Shown here in pieces: positions 30,601 through 41,073 of a stretch of 41,073 nucleotides of DNA. A program made the translations under genes and the position numbers. The stretch spans positions 60,001-101,073 of the forward strand of contig LUCW03001762.1 of NCBI GenBank assembly GCA_001586965.3, read 5' to 3'. The notes under the pieces are model-generated. The model was not told the origin of the DNA. It ran no database searches and was given only the letters and a program-made list of their open reading frames with translations. The first letter of the stretch is position 1. Each line of letters starts with the position of its first letter. The stretch is from Sphaeroforma sirkka. Lineage: Eukaryota; Opisthokonta; Ichthyosporea; Ichthyophonida.

Positions 30601-33584
30601 TCAAAAGTGAAATATAAATAGTTCAAAAGTGAAATATAAATAGTTCAAAAGTGAAATATAAATAGTTCAAAAAAGTGAAATATAAATAGTTCAAAAGTGA
30701 AATATAAATAGTTCAAAAGTGAAATATAAATAGTTCAAAAGTGAAATATAAATAGTTCAAAAGTGAAATATAAATAGTTCAAAAAAAGTGAAATATAAAT
30801 AGTTCAAAGTGAAATATAAATAGTTCAAAAGTGAAATATAAATAGTTCAAAAGTGAAATATAAATAGTTCAAAAGTGAAATATAAATAGTTCAAAAGTGA
30901 AATATAAATAGTTCAAAAGTGAAATATAAATAGTTCAAAAGTGAAATATAAATAGTTCAAAAAGTGAAATATAAATAGTTCAAAAGTGAAATATAAATAG
31001 TTCAAAAGTGAAATATAAATAGTTCCAAAAGTGAAATATAAATAGTTCAAAAAAGTGAAATATAAATAGTTCAAAAGTGAAATATAAATAGTTCAAAAGT
31101 GAAATATAAATAGTTCAAAAGTGAAATATAAATAGTTCAAAAGTGAAATATAAATAGTTCAAAAAGTGAAATATAAATAGTTGAAATATAAATAGTTCAA
31201 AAGTGAAATATAAATAGTAGTTCAAAAGTGAAATATAAATAGTTCAAAAGTGAAATATAAATAGTTCAAAAGTGAAATATAAATAGTTCAAAAGTGAAAT
31301 ATAAATAGTTCAAAAAAGTGAAATATAAATAGTTCAAAAGTGAAATATAAATAGTTCAAAAGTGAAATATAAATAGTTCAAAAGTGAAATATAAATAGTT
31401 CAAAAGTGAAATATAAATAGTTCAAAAAGTGAAATATAAATAGTTCAAAAAAGTGAAATATAAATAGTTCAAAAGTGAAATATAAATAGTTCAAAAGTGA
31501 AATATAAATAGTTCAAAAAAGTGAAATATAAATAGTTCAAAAAGTGAAATATAAATAGTTCAAAAAGTGAAATATAAATAGTTCAAAAGTGAAATATAAA
31601 TAGTTCAAAAGTGAAATATAAATAGTTCAAAAGTGAAATATAAATAGTTCAAAAGTGAAATATAAATAGTTCAAAAGTGAAATATAAATAGTTCAAAAGT
31701 GAAATATAAATAGTTCAAAAGTGAAATATAAATAGTTCAAAAGTGAAATATAAATAGTTCAAAAGTGAAATATAAATAGTTCAAAAGTGAAATATAAATA
31801 GTTCAAAAGTGAAATATAAATAGTTCAAAAAAAGTGAAATATAAATAGTTCAAAAGTGAAATATAAATAGTTCAAAAGTGAAATATAAATAGTTCAAAAG
31901 TGAAATATAAATAGTTCAAAAGTGAAATATAAATAGTTCAAAAGTGAAATATAAATAGTTCAAAAGTGAAATATAAATAGTTCAAAAGTGAAATATAAAT
32001 AGTTCAAAAAAGTGAAATATAAATAGTTCAAAAGTGAAATATAAATAGTTCAAAAGTGAAATATAAATAGTTTCAAAAGTGAAATATAAATAGTTCAAAA
32101 GTGAAATATAAATAGTCCAAAAAAGTGAAATATAAATAGTTCAAAAGTGAAATATAAATAGTTCAAAAGTGAAATATAAATAGTTCAAAAGTGAAATATA
32201 AATAGTTCAAAAAAGTGAAATATAAATAGTTCAAAAGTGAAATATAAATAGTTCAAAAGTGAAATATAAATAGTTCAAAAAAGTGAAATATAAATAGTTC
32301 AAAAGTGAAATATAAATAGTTCAAAAGTGAAATATAAATAGTTCAAAAGTGAAATATAAATAGTTCAAAAAGTGAAATATAAATAGTTCAAAAGTGAAAT
32401 ATAAAATAGTTCAAAAGTGAAATATAAATAGTTCAAAAGTGAAATATAAATAGTTCAAAAAGTGAAATATAAATAGTTCAAAAGTGAAATATAAATAGTT
32501 CAAAAAAGTGAAATATAAATAGTTCAAAAGTGAAATATAAATAGTTCAAAAGTGAAATATAAATAGTTCAAAAGTGAAATATAAATAGTTCAAAAGTGAA
32601 ATATAAATAGTTCAAAAGTGAAATATAAATAGTTCAAAAGTGAAATATAAATAGTTCAAAAGTGAAATATAAATAGTTCAAAAGTGAAATATAAATAGTT
32701 CAAAAGTGAAATATAAATAGTTCAAAAAGTGAAATATAAATAGTTCAAAAAGTGAAATATAAATAGTTCAAAAGTGAAATATAAATAGTTCAAAAAAGTG
32801 AAAAATATAAATAGTTCAAAAAAGTGAAATATAAATAGTTTCAAAAGTGAAATATAAATAGTTCAAAAGTGAAATATAAATAGTTCAAAAGTGAAATATA
32901 AATAGTTCAAAAGTGAAATATAAATAGTTCAAAAAGTGAAATATAAATAGTTCAAAAAGTGAAATATAAATAGTTCAAAAGTGAAATATAAATAGTTCAA
33001 AAGTGAAATATAAATAGTTCAAAAGTGAAATATAAATAGTTCAAAAAAGTGAAATATAAATAGTTCAAAAGTGAAATATAAATAGTTCAAAAGTGAAATA
33101 TAAATAGTTCAAAAGTGAAATATAAATAGTTCAAAAAGTGAAATATAAATAGTTCAAAAAGTGAAATATAAATAGTTCAAAAGTGAAATATAAATAGTTC
33201 AAAAGTGAAATATAAATAGTTCAAAAAGTGAAATATAAATAGTTCAAAAAGTGAAATATAAATAGTTCAAAAGTGAAATATAAATAGTTCAAAAAAGTGA
33301 AATATAAATAGTTCAAAAGTGAAATATAAATAGTTCCAAAAGTGAAATATAAATAGTTCAAAAAGTGAAATATAAATAGTTCAAAAAGTGAAATATAAAT
33401 AGTTTCAAAAGTGAAATATAAATAGTTCAAAAGTGAAATATAAATAGTTCAAAAGTGAAATATAAATAGTTCAAAAGTGAAATATAAATAGTTCAAAAAA
33501 GTGAAATATAAATAGTTCAAAAAGTGAAATATAAATAGTTCAAAAGTGAAATATAAATAGTTCAAAAGTGAAATATAAATAGTT
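21699..33584. repeat. 22-bp satellite array, about 11.9 kb, roughly 530 copies
   Basis: The unit is GTGAAATATAAATAG followed by TTCAAAA. The A-run at its end varies from 3 to about 8, so spacing is mostly 22-26 bases. Rare variants include TTTC, TCC or TC for TTC and fused or truncated units (for example near 29980 and 31180). Each unit carries TATAAATA. The array abuts the LINE 5' region on the left and decays abruptly at about 33585. Minus-strand frames through it are translations of the repeat and not genes. Confidence 0.97.
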
Positions 33585-34660
33585 AAAAAAGAAAAAAATT
33601 TAAATAAATTTAAAAGTCCGTGAAATATAAATAGTCAAAAAAAAAGTGAAATATCCAGTTAAAGTGAAGTATAAATAGTTCCAAAGAAATATAAATAGTT
33701 CAAAGGTGAAATATATAAGTTTCCAAAGTTTGAAATATTAATAGTTTAAGGTTTAAAATAGTAAAAAAGTAAATAGGGTTCAAAAAGTGAAATTTAAATA
33801 GTTCAAAATTTAAAATATAAATAGTTCAAAAGTTAAAATTAAAAGTTTTAAAAAAGTGAAATATAAAATTTAAAAAGTGAAATATAAATAGTTTCAAAAT
33901 TTGAAATATAAATTTAATTTAAAAGTTAAAATATAAATAGTTCAAAAGTGAATATAAAAAGTTTAAAAAATTGAAATTTAAAATTTCAAAAAAATTTAAA
34001 ATTTAAAATTTTAAAATTTAAAATTTAAAATTTCCAAAATTTGAAATTTAAAAGTTAAAATTTAAAATTTAAAGGGCCCAGGCCCAGGGCCCAAAATTTA
34101 AAAGTTTAAGGCCCAAAATTTAAAAGTTCAAAATTGAAATATAAAAAATTTAAAGGGCCCAAATTTAAAATTTAAAATTTAAAATTTCAAAAGCCCAAAT
34201 TTAAAGGCCCAAAAAATTTAAAATTTAAGGGCCCAAAAGTTAAAATTTAAAATTTAAAATTGAAATTTAAAATTTAAAATTTAAAATTTAAAAGGCCCAA
34301 AATTTAAAATTTAAAATTTAAAATTTAAAATTTAAAAGTTTAAAATTTGAAATTTAAAAGTTTAAAATTCCAAAATTTAAAATTTAAAATTTAAAATTTA
34401 AAATTTAAATTTAAAATTTGAAATTTAAAAGTTCAAAGCCCAGGCCCAGGCCAAAATTTAAAATTTAAAATTTAAAATTAAAATTTAAAATTTAAATTTA
34501 AAAAATTAAAATTTAAAATTTAAAATTTAAAATTTAAATAGCCCAGGGTTTAAATTTAAAATTTAAAATTTAAAATTTAAAGGTTCAGGGTTTAGGGTTT
34601 AGGGTTTAGGGAATTTAGGGTTCAAAATTTAAATTTAAAGGTTTTAGGTTAAATATAAAT
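33585..34660. repeat. Degenerate zone: broken satellite mixed with AAATTT and telomeric pieces
   Basis: Satellite units become disordered, then merge into AAATTTAAAA-type repeats interrupted by GGGCCC/AGGCCCAGG blocks. About 34585-34620 contains several TTTAGGG units, and one last AAATATAAATAG appears at about 34650. The same AAATTT texture appears again right of 37.9 kb. It is either a highly rearranged telomere-satellite junction or poor consensus sequence. Confidence 0.8.
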
Positions 34661-34726
34661 AGTTTTAGGGTTTAGGGTTTAGGGTTTTAGGGTTTAGGGT
34701 TTAGGGTTTAGGGTTTAGGGTTTAGG
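34661..34726 (+). repeat. Second telomeric tract, eight heptamers + TTTAGG
   Basis: TTTAGGG units run from 34664, one of them with an extra T (34685-34692), ending TTTAGG at 34721-34726. The junction to the LINE 3' end (TACC at 34727) and the number of units equal those of the first tract. Confidence 0.96.
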
Positions 34727-37700
34727 TACCTTTATTTGTTTACACGCTATTGCTATATACAATGGCTTGTGTCCGAAGACCTGTGGCGGCCGGCAGGTGT
34801 CGCAGTTTGTGCCTTAATCCCTGTTTTCTCAGGTAGAGGCTAACTGAACTGTCTAATGGCTGAGTTGTTGCGCTGCGTTTAGTTTGCTATGTGGCTTGGT
34901 TTCTTTGGGTATGTAGTTCTATGGGTTGTTTTAGTAGTAGTTTGTAAATCCTAACTGGTTGGAAACAAGTGCTGAGAATATACTATGACCGATTTGCATT
35001 TCGTGTTACTGAATATGAGAGAGAGACCAGTAGCGGCACTACTGTCTCGGACTCACTACCGCATCACCGGGTTGCGATTTGCAGCTGTGTCTGCCGGTAG
35101 GCGCTTAGGGCGGATGTGTTCTAGGAGGTGGGCGTTTCATCGCAGGATGTTTGTTGATATAATTGCTATTCAGCTTCAAGTCAATGCAAATCTGTCGTAG
35201 GCATATTTGCCAACACTTGGTAAAATCAGGTGGATCTAGACTGCTAGTGATATAGGAGAGAGTGATATCTATTGGGATGTTGTTTTCTAAATCCTGATCT
35301 ATATCGAAACAGGGGTGAATGTGGTGGTGGGGTAGTGTGCGTTTCCAATACTGTGGTGTGATTATGTACGCTGCTGCCTCTGGGTGAAGCGTATTGAAAT
35401 CTATTTGCGGATTATCAATCCACAGTACTCTATTGGGTTGCTGGCCACGATCTATACTAGCCAGTGATGGCCATATAAATTCATTGCCTGGGTGTGCGCC
35501 ATTTACACGTAACGTATGAACTACAGTAGTCATGAAACGCGGCACTGGAAACACTTTTTCTATGAGTATGTTTGGTTCTATCGGTCCCTTGTGTATATAT
35601 ACTAGTTGATCGTGAATCGTTAGCATGTCTGTATAGCGCTTGCGACTACTAAGTGCATCTAGCAGTGTCTTATTAACTACTACGCCTTTCTGTGGTGCGA
35701 TCAGTTTTGACACAAACTCTAACACGAAGGGACATGTAAAGTGTGTGGGAGTGAACTTTCTAGCGCTACAGCCGATGCATGCGAGACCTGCCGGGGTCTT
35801 TTCTAGCGTGAAACAGAACCTGTGTAATATGTAGAACAGGAAGATCGTCGGAACTCGGAAGAGAAGACTGCTGAAGCTGTGATGTTCCAGCGGTGTGTCG
35901 AATCGGTAGCGTTCTTCTTCGCCGGGGTAGATGAGCCGAAATCTCAGCTCGCGTGCTGCCTCGCGGTGTAGCGCACCTTCTTCCTTGTTTGGGTTCTTTT
36001 TGGTATAGAAAATCTTCAATTGTCTGTATAGTTTATAATATGGATAAAAATAGATGTTCTCGCGAGCGAGCATGGTGAGTCCCATCGGGGTGAAAACGGA
36101 TTTGCGTTTGTTCATATAGTCTTGCAGTGGATTTCTGATTGACATTCTACTAATATGATTGATTAAACTTACACATTGCCACTCACACAGTGCCTGAGCA
36201 TCAAGCAAGCCACAAAATTTGATCGAATTACGCATAGTAGGTGTGAAACTCTTAGGCGGGTCTTTCTGTGCCGCTGTGGATGTAATATACCCTACAGCAC
36301 GATGGAGCACAAAATTGAGTTGGAATAACTGTTTGTCTATCACTTCAGTGAGTGATTTATCGGCTAAAGGGATAAAACAGAGTCCATAAGTGATTTTGGA
36401 GAGTATAAACACTCGAAAAATCATCAGCTTGTTATACGGGTGCAAGTGATCCCCAGCTCGAAAGCCGAAAGGACCGCTATCGGTTATTGCATTACTAAGC
36501 GTGGTGGTTCTATTTGCAAGCATCTCTCTATATTGATTCCTTTTGGGCTCATTGGAAACCCAAGGTATCGTGCAGTCTTAGTGGATTGTATACTACATTG
36601 ATCGAGCACAAATGTAAATCGGTCCTTTGGGTTTTCTGGTGCTATGTATAGTGACTTTTAGTGGGTGGAACTCAACACCAGAACGTCTGCCCCACACGGC
36701 TGCGAGATTAAGACACTGCTGTAGTTTCAGGGTGTTTCGATTGTATAGTGACATGTCATCTACCCAACCGAGAAACCCATTGGGGTCGACTTTCTCGAGA
36801 CTGTCTAAAAGTGGGTCTATATATATATTAAATAATGTAGGGGCTATTGGGTCGCCCTGGGTCAATCCATTCTTTTCGAGCGAATTTTGGACCCAACACT
36901 TGCTGGTACGTAACGCGCGAAGTCACATTGAGATACATATTTTTGAACAAACTGATGAGTTGTGTGGGTACATGTCTATTGTGTAGTAAACGCCACAACC
37001 TGTCCAATCGCACAGAATCGTATGCTTTCTAATGTCTAGGAATATCTGATGTGTAGGTGCATCTGTAGGATTGGCCTGGTTTATATATTCGTGTAATGTC
37101 AGTGCGTGTGTAAAGCAAGAATAGCCGGATTTGAATCCACCTTGTCTTTTGTGTGTTTTAAATGCATCTAATTTGTTAATATGACTGAGCAACACGATTT
37201 GGAAGATGCGTCTTAATATCTGGGTGAGCGTTATAGGTCGGAATTGCTCTGGACCTAACGGTATATCAATCTTAGGGATAGGTACTATAAGAGTGCATAG
37301 CCATGCATCAGGTATCTCTCCCGTGTGAAGTATCTTAGTGAATAACAGGTGCAACACCTTGAGAATTGGCGATTTGGGATTGGGTTTCCCCTGGTCTTTG
37401 TGGCCTCTAGGGTACGGTTCTATTGCAGCTTTTAAGAGATCGATATGTATGCCATCCGGGCCTGAGCCTTTTCGACTATCGTATCTCAAAATTGCATCCA
37501 TAATATTTTGTAGTGAAAACATCATGGTCTATCAGGATTAAATTCTGAGTGTGTTTTCTCTGGTATCTTGTAGAAGGCATCTCTGTTGAATAACTTTTTA
37601 AAAAAAACGAACTAATAATATGTGCAGTTGGTTCTGTGGTATTTGGTATAGTGGGTTGTCTTGTTCTAGATTTTCGCTGTTTAGAGAACAACCTGACTAT

Positions 37701-38760
37701 AGCATCATTAGTACTCGTTTGTGGAGCGGAGGGGTGTGCATGATCTATGAGGATTACTTTCTAAAAGTAACCGTAGAAACAGCCTTGTGCTCGTTTCCAA
37801 AACTGATTGAAAGAGTCGTATATGATTTTGATATCATTCTGATCTGAGTTCTGAACTCGTTTAAATCCATGTTTAGCAAACAAAATTTGAATTTGGCGCA
37901 AAATGTACGTGTATAGCGCACAATTTTTGCAGTTATAGGTTTCGAATGCGAATTTAAAATTTCTGAATTGGCATACATTCTATGTTGCAGGTTTAGTGTG
38001 TACTGTCTGAGTATTGGTGATTCAAAATTTGTATTGCAAATACCCACTCGTGGTCTGTCCTGAAATTTATATCTTTTACAACGTATAAGAGATAGTGATG
38101 TTTTGTGCGTGCTTGTGCATATACGTGATCGACCCGTATATTCCCAGATTGCGATGGGAGTACATGATCTAGCCTATGTAGTCGTGTAAGAATTAAAATC
38201 GATTCTCTGCGCGCAGGAAAATGATTTTATCGTCGCCATATTCGATATCACGAAAATTAATGTCGCCACACAACACGTGTGGTTTGCAATTTAGAGATAA
38301 TAAATTATATACATCATCCCCTAGGGATGGCGCCAAATATACACAAGCAACAGTCACTGCGCGAAATTTAAAAGCCACGAAATATTGATTAAAAATTTAA
38401 AATCTAAATTGATATGCATTGTTCTACTAATCACGGCAACACCGTTATTTTTGCCCCCGCGATGAGCAAATTTAAAAGGCGGTGAGGCGTAGATCAGATT
38501 TGTATTAGTATTTTACACACAGCATTCAAACGATCGGTATAACCCCAGGTCTCTAAAAAACACAGGGCATAAATTTGCAAAGTGAGCGTATTTAAAATTA
38601 TTGTTTAGCTAATTTCATTATTTAAATTTAGATTGACATAATAAAATTTAAGAATTCAAAATTGCGATTTCATCTTACTATCAGTACGGGTTTTGTATAA
38701 AGTCAGAAGTTCCTAAAATTTCTGGATTTAAATTGGTGGTAAAAGTTAAACCCAAATTTA
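34727..38760 (-). mobile_element. Telomere-associated non-LTR retrotransposon, copy 2
   Basis: This is collinear and nearly identical with copy 1 from the 3' end (34727) to about 37.6 kb, with an offset of about 18.49 kb. Beyond that, patches of AAATTT/TTTAAA replace stretches of the element, and recognisable LINE sequence ends within ORF1 at about 38.9 kb. The 3' UTR is 34727-35104. No satellite is seen on its 5' side. Confidence 0.9.
35105..38660 (-). pseudogene. LINE copy 2 ORF2, C-terminal half intact, N-terminal half eroded
   Basis: An uninterrupted frame of 472 codons (35105-36523) covers the post-RT region, including the C-x2-C-x8-H-x2-C finger (CIGCSARKFTPTHFTC) and a Pro/Arg-rich end before TAA. 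It shows that the T-run and TG differences in copy 1 are frameshifts. RT blocks continue in shifted frames (GDPIAPTLFNIYIDPLL and GWVDDMSLY at about 36740-36860; WLCTLIVPIPK to QIFLDI at about 37050-37310), with small indels near 36530, 36655, 36876 and 37030. Endonuclease remnants such as VACVYLAPSLGDD and HVLCGDINFRDIEYGDDK (about 38230-38360) are recognisable. The ORF2 start region (about 38655) is overwritten by AAATTT patches. Confidence 0.85.
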
Positions 38761-41073
38761 AAATTTAAAATTCATCTTCAGATTAAAGTATTTAACGATT
38801 CATCATCATAAATTTAAAAAATTCTAAATTTAAAAATTTAAAATTTAAAATATCGCTATCGCTTTGAAATTTACGTTTGAAAATTTCGATAATTTTAAAA
38901 TTTTAAATTCCATATGATTTAAAATTAAAACCTAGCAGAAATTTGTATATTTAAAATTTAGTTTTTAAGATAAAATTTAAAATTTAAATTTAAATTTTTA
39001 ATTTAAAATTTAAAATTTAAAGTTTAAAAATTTAAATTTAAATTTAAATTTAAAATTTAAAATTTAAAATTTAAAATTTAAAATTTAAATTTTTAAAATT
39101 TAAAATTTTAAAATTTAAAATTTAAAATTTAAAATTTAAAATTTAAAATTTAAAATTTAAAATTTAAAATTTAAAATTTAAATTTAAATTTAAAATTTAA
39201 AATTTAAAATTTAAAATTTAAAATTTAAAATTTAAAATTTAAAATTTAAAATTTAAAATTTAAAATTTAAAATTTAAAATTTAAAATTTAAAATTTAAAT
39301 TTAAAATTTAAATTTAAAATTTAAAATTTAAAATTTAAAATTTAAAATTTAAAATTTAAAATTTAAAATTTAAAATTTTAAAATTTAAAATTTAAAATTT
39401 AAAATTAAAATTTAAAATTTAAAATTTAAAATTTAAAATTTAAAATTTAAAATTTAAAATTTAAAATTTAAAATTTAAAATTTAAAATTTAAAATTTAAA
39501 ATTTAAAATTTAAAATTTAAAATTTAAAATTTAAAATTTAAAATTTAAAATTTAAAATTTAAAATTTAAAATTTAAATTTAAAATTTAAAATTTAAAATT
39601 TAAAATTTAAAAAAATTTAAAATTTAAAATTTAAAATTTAAAATTTAAAATTTAAAATTTAAAATTTAAAATTTAAAATTTAAAATTTAAAATTTAAAAT
39701 TTAAAATTAAAATTTAAAATTTAAAATTTAAAATTTAAAATTTAAAATTTAAAATTTAAAATTTAAAATTTAAAATTTAAAATTTAAAATTTAAAATTTA
39801 AAATTTAAAATTTAAAATTTAAAATTTAAAATTTAAAATTTAAAATTTAAAATTTAAAATTTAAAATTTAAAATTTAAAATTTAAAATTTAAAATTTAAA
39901 ATTTAAAATTTAAAATTTAAAATTTAAAATTTAAAATTTAAAATTTAAATTTAAATTTAAAATTTAAAATTTAAAATTTAAAATTTAAAATTTAAAATTT
40001 AAAATTTAAAATTTAAAATTTAAAATTTAAAATTTAAAATTTAAAATTTAAAATTTAAAATTTAAAATTTAAAATTTAAAATTTAAATTTAAAATTTAAA
40101 ATTTAAATTTAAAATTAAAATTTAAAATTTAAAATTTAAAATTTAAAATTTAAAATTTAAAATTTAAAATTTAAAATTTAAAATTTAAAATTTAAAATTT
40201 AAAATTTAAAGTTTAAAATTTAAAATTTAAAATTTAAAATTTAAAATTTAAAATTTAAAATTTAAAATTTAAAATTTAAAATTTAAAATTTAAAATTTAA
40301 AATTTAAAATTTAAAATTTAAAATTTAAAATTTAAAATTTAAAATTTAAAATTTAAAATTTAAAATTTAAAATTTAAAATTTAAAATTTAAAATTTAAAA
40401 TTTAAAATTTAAAATTTAAAATTTAAAATTTAAAATTTAAAATTTAAAATTTAAGATTTAAAATTTAAAATTTAAAATTTAAAATTTAAAATTTAAAATT
40501 TAAAATTTAAAAGTTTTAAAATTTAAAGTTTAAAATTTAAAATTTAAAATTTAAAATTTAAATTTTAAAATTTAAAATTTTAAAATTTAAAGTTTAAAGT
40601 TTAAAATTTAAAATTTAAAATTTAAAATTTAAAATTTAAAATTTAAAATTTAAAATTTAAAATTTAAAATTTAAATTTAAAATTTAAAATTTAAAATTTA
40701 AAATTTAAAATTTAAAATTTAAAATTTAAAATTTAAAATTTAAAATTTAAAATTTAAAATTTAAAATTTAAAATTTAAAATTTAAGATTTAAAATTTAAA
40801 ATTTAAAATTTAAAATTTAAAATTTAAAATTTAAAATTTAAAATTTAAAGTTTTAAAATTTAAAATTTAAAATTTAAAATTTAAAATTTAAAATTTAAAA
40901 TTTAAAATTTAAAATTTAAAATTTAAAATTTAAAATTTAAAATTTAAAATTTAAAATTTAAAATTTAAAATTTAAAATTTAAAATTTAAAATTTAAAATT
41001 TAAAATTTAAAATTTAAAATTTAAAATTTAAAATTTAAAATTTAGGAAATTTAAAATTTAAAATTTAAAGTTT
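38755..41073 (+). repeat. Terminal (TTTAAAA)n array, possible miscalled telomere
   Basis: After a mixed zone with LINE scraps to about 38.95 kb, the sequence is almost purely a 7-base TTTAAAA repeat, with rare TTTAAAG, TTTAAGA or shortened units and TTTAGGAAA at 41041-41049. Seven bases is the telomere unit length and TTTAAAA is TTTAGGG with G read as A. G-rich telomere repeats are known to be miscalled in this way by nanopore basecallers, and the strand orientation fits a right-hand chromosome end. A genuine AT satellite is the alternative. Confidence 0.85.

Noticed and set aside
22921-30626. Minus-strand frames with NYLYFTFELFIFHF-type repeats in the 22-bp array
   Set aside because: They are translations of the satellite. 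The frame depends only on A-run length and no start context or unique sequence is present.
21699-33584. CRISPR array
   Set aside because: Repeats are directly abutting with no spacers, in eukaryotic subtelomeric DNA.
38755-41073. Replication origin, matrix-attachment region or organelle insertion
   Set aside because: The strict 7-base period and its position after a telomere-bound LINE are better explained by a (mis-read) telomere.

Overview
This window is eukaryotic, subtelomeric DNA. A partial arginine-biosynthesis gene is split by spliceosomal-type introns (GT..AG, phase 0). The rest is retrotransposon debris, microsatellites, a 12-kb satellite and heptameric (TTTAGGG)n telomeric repeats. 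TTTAGGG is the plant-type repeat, also found in many algae and other protists, so the organism is best described as an unidentified eukaryote, probably a protist or alga. The G-rich strand always reads left to right, so the chromosome end should lie to the right.

Layout. 1-3.4 kb: (TA)n tracts, a 77-bp solo-LTR-like piece, a 67-bp-arm inverted repeat and small duplications. 3.4-5.0 kb: three contiguous exons of argJ (glutamate/ornithine N-acetyltransferase), preceded by an intron containing five 84-bp repeats that each end in a copy of the splice acceptor. 5.0-8.6 kb: a hairpin cluster, a coding-like but broken frame whose internal stops are all TAA/TAG, and an intact 411-codon orphan ORF. 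8.6-11.5 kb (minus strand): a decayed Ty3/gypsy-type element (B), carrying short telomere-like insertions. 11.5-16.17 kb (minus): a better preserved relative (A) nested in B, with gag, protease, RT, RNase H, a methyltransferase-like domain and a DD35E integrase. Its gag is cut off by a telomeric tract. 16.24-21.7 kb (minus): a two-ORF non-LTR retrotransposon with its 3' end on that tract. 21.7-33.6 kb: about 530 copies of a 22-bp satellite. 33.6-34.6 kb: a degenerate zone. 34.66-38.7 kb: a second telomeric tract and a second, nearly identical copy of the non-LTR element. 38.7-41.07 kb: (TTTAAAA)n.

The most interesting system is the telomere-associated non-LTR retrotransposon. Both copies have the same junction, TTTAGG|TACC, after eight heptamers, with the 3' end facing the chromosome interior. 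That is the polarity expected if the telomeric G-strand 3' end primes reverse transcription. The elements therefore appear to have extended or healed a broken chromosome end: B, then A inside B, a break in A gag, telomere, LINE, satellite, telomere, LINE, terminal repeat.

Caution: many frames are broken at homopolymers or dinucleotides. The second LINE is progressively overwritten by AAATTT patches that merge into (TTTAAAA)n. This looks like uncorrected long-read error, with TTTAGGG miscalled as TTTAAAA, so the right-hand 3 kb may be a real telomere that was read badly.
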